In this document: piece by piece, positions 1 to 9,900 of the stretch
How the letters are laid out: every line of letters starts with the position of its first letter
How positions within the stretch are numbered: position 1 is the stretch's first letter
Source of the DNA: Branchiostoma floridae
Taxonomy: Eukaryota; Chordata; Leptocardii; Amphioxiformes; Branchiostomatidae
DNA: 64,000 nt
Assembly: GCF_000003815.2 (NCBI RefSeq)
Contig: NC_049993.1
Span: forward strand, 20,990,223 to 21,054,222
Direction: 5' to 3'
Translations under genes and position numbers: made by a program
The notes under the pieces: generated by a model
What the model was told of the DNA's origin: nothing
Seen by the model: only the letters and a program-made list of their open reading frames with translations
The model's database searches: none

Positions 1-966
1 GCTCTTCGTCTTCCCCCTAGTAACGCAGGCCATTAGAACGACAACAAAATACGTGTGAAACACAACAGCTTGTACATTGTCCTGAAAATTAAGCGAGTTG
101 CTAGAAATGAAGGATGGGTTTCCCTACAAACCAAGCCGTACTGACATCTGCTTGGGGCTGAAACAGGCCGCTGTGACAGACGATGTTTCTCCCGCCATGT
201 GACAAGACGAACTGCGTGTATCAGCAGGGCCGACTGGGTGGATTACGCGGGAGACTTGCTTCCTGGTCCGCGGTACAGAACCTCATCATCCTGGTACAGA
301 ACCTCATCTCATCCTGGCACAGATCCACGCCTCAGCCTCCGGTGACACGGAGGGGTGTTCTGATGAAGATTTGGTACTTGTCTGGTGACACACGAGAACC
401 CTTCCACAGCAGACCCACATCGTATCCTGGTTCAGATTCACATCTCAGTCTCCGGTTGGACGGGAAGGGTGTTCTGATGAAGAATTGTCCGCGATGCTGC
501 CGCGGTAGGAGCTGTTGAACATCGGTAAGGATATCGGGACGTTGGTCATGGAGTGCTGAAAGAGGAGGCATGGGACTGGTATGTTCTTAGGACTTCGGGC
601 CAGCCCTAGCTATTTGTGTCGGTGTTGTGTAGGGATTTCAGACGAATGTTCTTTTAATGAAGATTTGCTTGCGACGTTGCCGCGTTTGGAGCTGGTGAAC
701 ATATATAGTGATAGCGGGACGTTGGTCATCGAGTGCTAAAGGAGAAGGCATGGGACTGGTGTGTCCTTAGGTCAGTGGTGCTCCCCGGAGAGCCAATCTT
801 CCACTGGTCGTGACAGAGAGGACAGACAGACGCTACGTACAGTATTTACAGGTTCATTGTGTCGGGGAAATCACCATACCTCTTGTGATTCTAACGTCAC
901 AGAAGACATATCAGCAGCTTTCACAGCTTCTACCGACTGTTTTGTGAACACTCACGCAACACAAGG
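1..966. repeat. Upstream non-coding stretch with a degenerate direct duplication
   Basis: I see no convincing exon here. The segment at 470-591 is repeated with about 75-80% identity at 647-771 (period about 180 bp). Both copies run from a TGTTCT...ATGAAGA start to a shared CATGGGACTGGT end. A shorter relative of the start lies at 356-375. The short open frames do not resemble any family I know. Confidence 0.5.
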
Positions 967-2163
967 ATGGGGAGACTTCCACAGCCACTCAACGTCTCCA
1001 TGGCAACGGTCTCCATGGATACGGAATTCTATGACGTGTCGAACGAGACGATGTGCCCAGAGGGCTTCAACTTGACGCGGAACGGGACCCTCTGCGCACG
1101 CGCATCAGGAGACTACGTACCAGCGGATCCGAGTGTTCTACTCTACATTATAGGTTTGTTTGTTTTTTGTTTGTTTGTTTGTTTGTTTGTTTGTTTGTTT
1201 TCACTTGAAGATCAAAACAGGCTACAGTGACAGACATTGGATCTAACCTCTAGAATGTTATCTTTACAATGTGCAAATAGGTAAATGCATCATAGACTAT
1301 ATAAATGTCAGATTCAGGTCCAATGTTGTGCAATATTATGATCTGTGAACTGACAGCTGACTACGTCAACCTTGTTCACCGAACAGAGACGGGGGGCGAC
1401 ACAGGTTACAGAGACGGGGAAGACACAGGTTATCTGGCATCTACGACTCGTTGCTGCAGTCACGTATCTCCAATGTCACGTTCCGGGAGCTATTTCAGTG
1501 TCGCAATAGGATAAGTTTTAGCTTTCTCAAAATATCTTTATAATACCTTTATGTTACCTTTCATCATGCCTTTATAATACCTTTCCTTCAGGTGTGCTGA
1601 CGTTTTACGGCTGCAGTTTACTCTTCCTGCTTCTGAAATTCGTCCGGTCGGAGCAGGAGGACATTGCGCTGGAGAGATACCACGAGATCTACATCGAGAG
1701 GCAGGAGCTGAGAGACGAGATGTCCCGGGGATTCGTACGGGGAGGCAGGGCAGGCGGGACCGCCGGGGTGCCCGGGGTGTCCCGGGGACTCTTACGGGGT
1801 GGGAGGGCAGACGATCCTGCCGGGGTGACCGGGGTGTCCCGGGGGTTTGTACGGGGTGGGAGGCCAGGTGGGCCCGCCGGGGTGCCCGGGATGCCCCGGG
1901 GGTTTGTAAGGGGTGGCAAGGCAGGTGGGCCCGCCGGGGTGTCCCGGGGGTTGATACGGGGCGGGAGAGCAGGTAGGCCCGCCGGGGTGTCCCGGGGGTT
2001 GATACGGGATGGGAGGGCAGGTGGGCCCGCCGGGGTGCCCGGGTTGGGTCGGGGTTCGATACGAGGCGGGAGGGCGTTCAAGTCCGCCCAGTTTCCCGGG
2101 ATGGATCAGGATTTTATACGAGAAGAGAACGGAGATGGCAAGCATTGCAAAGAAAAGAGCTAA
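967..2163 (+). CDS. KCNE-like single-pass membrane protein, two exons
   Basis: Exons 967-1153 and 1592-2163 join in phase 1 (donor ATAG|GTTTGT, acceptor CCTTCAG|GTG) to give about 252 residues. Residues 1-58 form a presumed ectodomain with four N-glycosylation sequons (NVS, NET, NLT, NGT). One hydrophobic segment follows (VLLYIIGVLTFYGCSLLFLL), then KFVRSEQED and YHEIYIERQEL. The YI/YG pattern in the membrane segment, the basic residue just inside, and the YHxxYI juxtamembrane motif resemble KCNE (minK/MiRP) potassium-channel beta subunits, which are Nout/Cin proteins that tune KCNQ channels. The tail is a 16-19-residue Gly/Arg-rich repeat (about 7 units) and has no KCNE counterpart. Start choice is tentative: the frame is open further upstream and ATGs at 1000 and 1015 are alternatives. 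The fold class is well supported; the KCNE assignment is inference. Confidence 0.5.
1723..2103 (+). repeat. Coding minisatellite in the KCNE-like tail (57/48-bp units)
   Basis: Seven in-frame units encode variants of SRGFVRGGRAGGPAGVPGV. Five units are 19 residues (57 bp) and two are 16 residues (48 bp, lacking the VPG segment). Both unit lengths are multiples of three, so copy-number change would keep the frame. The tail is strongly basic. The sequence is GC-rich compared with its flanks. Confidence 0.85.
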
Positions 2164-2411
2164 ACTTCGTTTCTACTGCAAGAAAAAGTCAAACACGGAA
2201 AGCCTAGATCTGTTTTCAGATTGTATTCCATAGCAGTTCTTTTAGAAGAGTCCCTTGTCACACTTGTCAATAATGTTGTCTTGCACTGTATACTAATTCT
2301 GTATACTGCAAATGACTAAAACTCAGTATCGGTTAAAACCTGCTGTTGACCTATCCTTCTTCACGAACGCAAAACTACCGAATTCACGGGTTCCTCTCTC
2401 AGCACTCGGTG

Positions 2412-2441
2412 TCCAGTGCGGAAGGTGCTTTCCGCACTGGA
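2412..2441. repeat. Perfect 12-bp inverted repeat with 6-nt loop
   Basis: TCCAGTGCGGAA and TTCCGCACTGGA flank GGTGCT. It lies about 250 bp after the stop codon of the KCNE-like frame. A role in the 3' UTR is possible but not shown. Confidence 0.7.
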
Positions 2442-2805
2442 ATTCTTGTGCCCAAAATCGAACATGTCCTACGTTTTACAGACATATCCACATTCTAAGA
2501 TTTACGCAAGAAGAACAACAGACATCCATTCACAGCGTCTCAAATCATTTTGTCCGCAAGAATATACACGTATACAGCTAGTTATGCAAAACACGGCCTT
2601 TGAGGCAAACGGTATATTATGACAAAGGTCACACCAAGGACATTTGATTAGTCCTTCATCATTACCTGGCATAATGAAGATAATTAACTACGAACCAGTC
2701 TTTCGTGCACCGCAGCAAAGTCGTGTCACTGCTGGGTTTGCGTCTTCGGCTGTGCCAATGCAGGTATGGACACGTATTCAAGTATAGTTAAAGGCAAGAT
2801 ACGTC

Positions 2806-2960
2806 GATGAAGATTAGACATTCAGCTAATAAGATACGCCAAAAATGAGTTACTAAAGTAACTAGATATGATTTTGGAAACGGTCAGACGTTTCAGACAG
2901 CCGTCCGGCGTCTTTCGTCAGTGACACGAGTCAAAAGGCTTGATCATATTCGTCATTTTC
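2806..2960. mobile_element. MITE-like repeat, family 'gatgaagattagacat'
   Basis: Shares blocks (GATGAAGATTAGACAT, TAATAAGATACGCC, AACGGTCAGACGTTTCAG, GTCTTTCGTCAGTGACA) with repeats at 23850-23950, 34140-34275 and 54660-54930, and with a fragment at 59860-59890. The copies near 34.2 and 54.7 kb are palindromic, which suggests a non-autonomous foldback or DNA transposon family. Confidence 0.5.
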
Positions 2961-3811
2961 AGCGTGGTCACTCAGAAGATGATGTCATAAAAGGCTGGAT
3001 CGGTCATACATCCTGTACGTGTCCGTGAGTGTGAATAATAGGAGAAATAGCGCATTTGAAACCGTCTCGAGTTTGGTTAACAGTCTCGCATGCCATTTTT
3101 CTGACTGATTACACGGGACCAGGCTAAAGGGCTGACGTCATGACGAGCAAGTCGTCCGACCGGTCTTTAATGATATATCCAACCCCTCCGAACCCGTCTG
3201 GATTGACCTGTGACGTCACGGTCTAGCCTTCGTCGTAACCTGCGACAGGTTGGTGACAGCAAATTGAGGACATTCTTGACACAATCGCGGATGTGCCCTG
3301 CAAAATCCAGCATTCTTGTGACGGAAAGGGGTGTAACGTTAGTATCTCCCTGTCGACAGTGGTTTCGGACACAGCCTTGCTGACAATACTACGGTCATGT
3401 TGTAAAGAAGTCATAAGACGTGTGTGACCTCGACGTAAGGTAACTCTTCAGAAATGTCTTCTGATATGAGGTGAGGCCACAAACTGATGACATCACCACA
3501 ACTAACAGTGCCATCGCGAAGCTGAGACTAGTAGTAGTAGTAGCGCTCGTCGGTCTCGTGAGACTAAGCGTGTTTATCGAACATTTGAGGTCACCAAAGT
3601 GAAGGTCATCAACATGGCGGCTGGCATCATGGAAGGCTGTATACCTGATATAACCGAGCACGGAATTACTTTATTTCCTACAGCTATATGCATCATATTA
3701 TGGTGGTTATTATAATCTGATAATTCTAAATATTTCAAACGAAACTAAAAGAAACTGAGCATTTAAAGTTAGAAACCAAGCAAAGTTACTTTTTACGAAA
3801 GTGTGTAGAAC

Positions 3812-3919
3812 ATGGTTCGGATGTTACGGCGGAAGTCTCTGCTGTACCTGCTGCTGTACTCTGTCATCTCCACGGCTGTGCTTTTCACTCTGTGGGCCGG
3901 ATATGACGGCACCAGACAG
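3812..3919 (+). CDS. NXPE exon 1: start codon and signal anchor
   Basis: Begins MVRMLRRKSLLYLLLYSVIS and continues hydrophobic to FTLWAGYDG. Basic residues followed by about 20 hydrophobic ones fit a type II signal anchor, as in Golgi enzymes. Donor CAG|GTGAGG, phase 0, 36 codons. Confidence 0.85.
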
Positions 3920-6900
3920 GTGAGGTTAAAGGTCATGTTGTTCAAGATGCCGTGGGAATAAGGTGTGTTTATCTTTATAAGCAATTGCTAGTAAAATTTC
4001 TATCTATCTACGTAAGCCTATGTTATTTTATCTATTTGTTTACTTGTTTGCAAACAGGCAATTTTAGAAGAGTAAATAGTCCGCCTGCAAGTTTTTTTGT
4101 AGTGTTTCACTTTGTTCACAATCAATGATAATAAATTATTGATATTTATTCTTATGATACATGTATCATCATAATTGATTATCATTCATCGTAATCTAAT
4201 ACTAATTGGTAAAATGTCACAAGAAACATTATAGAGACAGACAGGGCAGCGTATGCTGATTCTCGATGCCTCATCTTTAATTCATGTCACCCGATTTGCC
4301 CATACTGACAATTCCTCTACCACCCCCACCCCCCCACACACACACATGTAGCCACCCCACAGCGAAAAAGCGTCCCCTTCCAGACGTAACCAAGGGCAAC
4401 CTGACAACAGCCATGACGTCAGAGGGAAGGTGCTGGAGGGGATCCACCGTTATGACCGGATGAAAGACTTCGTGTGGTCTCATAAGGACAACAAGTGGGT
4501 CCGGAGGTTGGAGGGCAATAAACACCCCATAACAGGTGCGTTATCGCCAATAAACACCCCATAACAGGTGCGTTATCGTCAATAAACACCCCATAACAGG
4601 TGCGTTATCGGCAATAAACACCCCCTAACAGGGGCGTTATCAGTAATTAACACCCCCTAACAAGTGCGTTATCGTCAATAAACATCCGTAACAAGTGTGT
4701 TATCGGCAATAAACACCCCCTAACAGGTGTGTTATCGGCAATAAACACCCCATATCACATGCGTTATGGGCAATAAACACCCCATAACAGTAAACACTGC
4801 CGTTACGCTACACGACCCAGGAGACAAGTTCCTACTTTAACCCCAGGTGACATCGGTGACCACCAGAACGGCGTGTTGGACATCGAAGCGCTGAAGCTGG
4901 AGGACTCAACAAAAATCCGAGGAGACTCCCACAAATCCGAAGCGCCCTCCGACTCAGCCCGACTTTCTGCCCAGTCCCGAGCCGAGCTTCTCCGGCGGGT
5001 CTCCGCCTGGCCACCCCCGGAGAAAGGTGAACTACAAGCTGCCGACTGACCCGGCGAGGTCCTGGTTCGCCATCCAGGATCCACGCAGGACGTACAGGGT
5101 CGGGGACACGCTCAAGGTGGGTGGGGCTGTACTGGTTAATGTCGCAAGGGGGCTCTTTTGTTTTACAGCCGACGGTCCCGGGAAGGTCCTGGTTCGCCAT
5201 TCAGGATCCACGCAGGGCGTACAGGGTCGGGGACACGGTCAAGGTGGGTGGGGCTGTACTGCTTAATGACGCAAGGAGACGCTTTTGTTTTAGCGAATTT
5301 TGCACCTTCCGTTCAAATATTAAGATACTCCTCACTGCAAAGATCGCCATGACTTGAATGGAGAAGCAAATCTTATACGTCTGTACGCAGGCTTATGTAT
5401 TAGAGCCAGTATTTTGACTTGGTTTCACAAAGAAGGCTCTACACTGTTTCCTAGACACCATCTATAGCAGCTGATGGTTACCTAACGAGGATAAACTTGA
5501 TGAGTTTAAGCTTTGAACGGAGTTCATGTAAAACGGATAATGAAGTGTTTGCGGTGGCTCTAAGTTAGCTGTTAAACTGTCTTGTAAGTTGGCGGTGAAA
5601 AGGAAAAATGAAGCGCCGCGAACATTTCTCCTCTTATCCTCCCAAACTAACTGCAAGCTTTTGAGATGCAGACCAGATACATCTGACCTCTATTTCCAGG
5701 TGAAAATCCAGGCGGTTGATAAGAAGCGCCAAAAGAAGACATTCGGAGGCGACTTTTGGCGCGCGAAGATACAGACGGTGGAAAATAGGTATCATATTTC
5801 AATCATCTTCGATTGTTTTGTTGGAAATATTTTGTCAACAGTAACATACAGGAGTTTGCTTGGTCTGCTATCGCATGGTATTGCAATTATCTAAAAAAAA
5901 AAACGTTGTTAAAGCATTCGACATGGCGAATTGTAGCACGTCACCGGAACGTACTGCGCCTGCGCGAAAAGTATAGACATGCTAAACCTGGCTAAACCCC
6001 CGGTTTACTGAAGGGCCGCATTTAAGAAAGTACGTGCGTATATAAGGGTAAAATCCCGTGTACGTTTTACATGAAAAAATGTCTCTAACATATACTGTGC
6101 AAGAAGCGGTATTTCAATGCAACGTTGACCAAACCAAGCCCCAAACCACCAGGGATCGCGCAGGCGCAGTACGTTCCGGTGACGTGCTGCGAATTGTACC
6201 TATACGTCATAGTCAATTGATAGTCACGTCACGTGACAAATACGTCATCATCACGTGAGTGCAAACCCTGTTATGACTGTTCTGACGTGTTTGTTGCAGG
6301 ACGTCAGCAGTGGGGGCCGTGGAGGATCACGGGAACGGCACGTACACGGCCAGCATGAAGCTGCTCTGGCCGGGTGAGGTGACCGTGTCGGTAAGGAACG
6401 CCGCCTAGCGTATTCTTGTAGCACAACACGTCTCTACCGACCGTTAGTCCAACTTACTACGTCATGTGTACAAACAACAAAAGAAAACAAGTCCTCCCGG
6501 TTCGAATGATATATGCTCCCAGTGGTAATATTTCTAAATCGTTAGCTAACTACTTGGACGATTCAGAGATAAGTTACTCAAAAAAAGAACGAGTTTTCGA
6601 ATGTTCTAAGATTGTCCTGATGCATCCAGATAAAAACATCCACTCCCAGAGTTACCTCTGTTGCCTCCCCGTAGATTATATTCGTGCTCCGGAGATTGAG
6701 GAGTGACTACCCTCTCCTCCTCTGTCCTCCGGAGAAACTATTCTCTTCTCCTCTGTCCTAGAGTAACTTTCCTTTCCTCCCCACAGATCATGCTGGTACA
6801 ACCAAGCGAAGCTGTTTCCGTGCTCCGGAGACTGAGGAGTGACTACCCCCTCCTCCTGATCCGGAGTAACTGTTTTTTCCGCCTCCGTCCCGGAGTAAAT

Positions 6901-9900
6901 CTCCTTTCCTCCCCACAGCTCATTCTTGTGCATCCGAGAGAAGATGTGGTCAGGGAGTGACAAACCTTTCATCCTCCGTTCCATTTCCTCCTCACAGATC
7001 ACGCTGGTGCATCCGAGTGAAGCGATCTCCGTGCTCCGGAGACTGAGGAGTGACTACCCTCTCCTCCTAGTCCGGAGTAACTTTTCTCTCCTAGTCCGTC
7101 CTCCGGAGTAACTCTCCTTTCCTCCCCACAGATCATGCTGGTGCATCCGAGTGAAGCGATCTCCGTACTCCGGAGGCTGAGGAGTGACTACCCCCTCCTC
7201 CTGCGCTTCAGGAGCAAATTCCGGTCAGGTGATGATGAACAGGAGGTCACGTGCAATCTCAAAATGGACCAACCGGCGGACAGCTTATGCGACTATTCTA
7301 ACGAGCAACACGGTATGATATAGATATCTATGTCATACTTTGACCACGATAACGTTCGATACCGGCGTTCGGGACCGGGTGATAACTGTTATCATATTGG
7401 CTTCCATCGAATCATTCGAAGGCACTTTGAGTGCTTCTTTTTCGATAGTTCCAATACCGGATACGGATGTTGGAATTGTTGTCGGGCTGGTACCTCGGGT
7501 AATACAGTAAATATCCCGTGATGTATTTTATATGTATATACCCATAAACTTACCAAATGGTCACATGACTTAAGTTTAAAATTAATAGAAAAATGTTTGT
7601 AGAAGCAAATCTTCTAAGACATTGACTTGCTCCATCAGCGGAGGGCATATTAGGAATCAATACACAAATATTCTGGTTGCCTTCACACTTGCATTCCATA
7701 ACATTTACACTAAAATCCAAGAAACGTTTCCTCACCTTCAATTCCAGACCATTTACACTAACATTCCAGGAACATTTACACTAACATTCCAGGAACATTT
7801 ACACTAACCTTCCAGGAACGTTTCTGTATCTGTAAACCCAGTTTCCTCACCTTCCGTTCCAGGCGTGTCCTGGTTCTGTGAGAAGCCGTCGCACATGCGC
7901 TGTGAGGACAGGGTGTCTCACGTCTTCTTACCGGGAAACTTCCCAAACGTCTCCAAGGATGAGGCTCGTCTCCTGGATGAAAAGTGCGTATTTCATATAA
8001 TATGTTGATATGTTGATGATGATGTTGATATGTTATTTGTATATAGTTACGTGCTTAGTCCAATGGTTAGGACAGAATCAAATTTTGACTTTCGCCCTAT
8101 CTGCAAGAAGACGTTAAATTCATTGGTCGATCGCTACCGTATAAGGAATTACGTAGTTTTGATAGAAAATGAACACCAATACGGTTTTCCATTTTTGTCA
8201 CCAGTGGTCCGTTTTACAAGAAGACAATCAAAGCAAAGGGGAAAGACAAGATCATCGTTAAAGACATCGGTAAGACACATTTGGCAGCAAGTTCTTTCTA
8301 CGCAACTAGTGTAAAAACTAGCCGATGTTTCAGTCACCTTCTTCATAGCAATACCGAAAGGCTCTGCTTAGGTGTGAAAGCTGCAGTACTTCACACTACA
8401 GCTAGGTGTCGCTGCTGCAATGTGAAGAAACATCGGTCCGAAACGTGACTGAGTAGTGTACAAAAATCTTCGCTCTCTGTGAACCCGATGAAACTATTCA
8501 CACCTGTGCCGCTAGCTAAGTCATTGAAAATTCAATTCTAACCCGTTGTACAATAACTATCTGCAACCGACCGAAAAATTAAGACTACAGTATGTCCAGG
8601 GCAAAATATACAAAACTGGAATTGCTGCTGCAACACTAAGGTCACACATCAGGGGTTGGGGTAAAATTGTCCATGGCCTACGTTTACCAAACAAATACAC
8701 AAACTCAACATACTAACATACTAACACACACACTCAAAAAAACCAATACCTAAATTTTTCATGGAGGTAAAAACGGCAATGATATTAGATTTTACATCCC
8801 CCCTCCAGTTAGGAAAGACATAAAGACATGTGTGAAGACCCATCGCCTTCCCAGATTGCTGTGCGCGGCGCAGATTCCCGGAAGACCCCCCTGTATTCCC
8901 GGAACCCCCCTCCAGACCCCGGCCGGGTTCTACATCCAGGACGTGTACATCTCCACCATGTGTGAGAACAAACAGTACAACGTGCCCATGGAGTGGATGG
9001 GGTAAGCAGGGGTAGGGTTAGGGTTTAGAGAATAGGGGTTAAAGGGTTAGGGTAAGGTTATACCCCCCACCCCACCCCTGTAGACCCGGGACCCCCTCCA
9101 GACCCCCACCCAGGACGTGTACATCTCCACCATGTGTGAGAACAAGCAGTACAACGTGCCCATGGAGTGGATGGGGTAAGCTGGGTTGGGGTGAGGGCTA
9201 TAGGGTTACTGTTAGTTTGATACAGCTACAAAATGACAAACATAACCTTAGCCATTCAGGCAAAGGTAATAATCAATTGTATGTTGAAACGTTGTATCAC
9301 GTCTGGTTGCTAACTCAGTTCTTTCATTCCGCTTGCCATGCTATGATCCCTTCCGGTAGACCACTATATCTTGGTCAGTCTACACACTCCACCACATTAA
9401 TTGGAGAGGAAACCTTAAAGACGTTATCCAAGACCACTTTGTTGTTACATGTATTTCCAGACCATTTCTTGGACTTTAAGACGCCTTTATTGTAGTCTAA
9501 GTATCTACTTTATTTCATTCATCTTGAAGACAGTTAGGTTGTCAGATCCCTTCTGTCGCCTGACTGTTTTCCAAGACAGCCTATGCCAATGATATGTCCT
9601 ACCCCTCCCATCGCAGCTGCCTGGCCGGTAAGACCATACAGATCCTAGGCGACTCCACAGCGCGCCAGCTGTACTACTATCTGAAGGCAAACCTGCCGGT
9701 TAAGGACCTGACTCCGAAGGGCGTTCCGCCGAAATTCGGACCGTTACATCTCCGGTACCCACAGGTAAGGAACCTTTGTTTATTGTTTGTTTGCACATAA
9801 AGAACATGTCTACAAGCCTCCAAGGTTTTTCGAGGGTTCCCCTTTAACTGCGATTGATTACCATTGGTAGACAATTACTGTTCATTATAGTAAGTGTAAT

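Larger units (their letters stand above)
2164..3811. other. Intergenic region between the KCNE-like and NXPE genes
   Basis: No exon is recognised. It holds a perfect 12-bp hairpin at 2412-2441, a MITE-like fragment at 2806-2960, and CRE-like TGACGTCA sites near 3132. The last 150 bp presumably contain the 5' UTR or promoter of the NXPE gene, but I see no clear TATA box. Confidence 0.4.

Noticed and set aside
1689-2145. Proline-rich minus-strand frames opposite the KCNE-like tail
   Set aside because: Shadow of the GC-rich coding minisatellite; the plus strand has splice and membrane-domain support.
9009-9055. Interstitial telomere repeat (GGGTTAGGGTTTAG)
   Set aside because: Only two or three imperfect TTAGGG-like units within a G-rich intron; too short to call.
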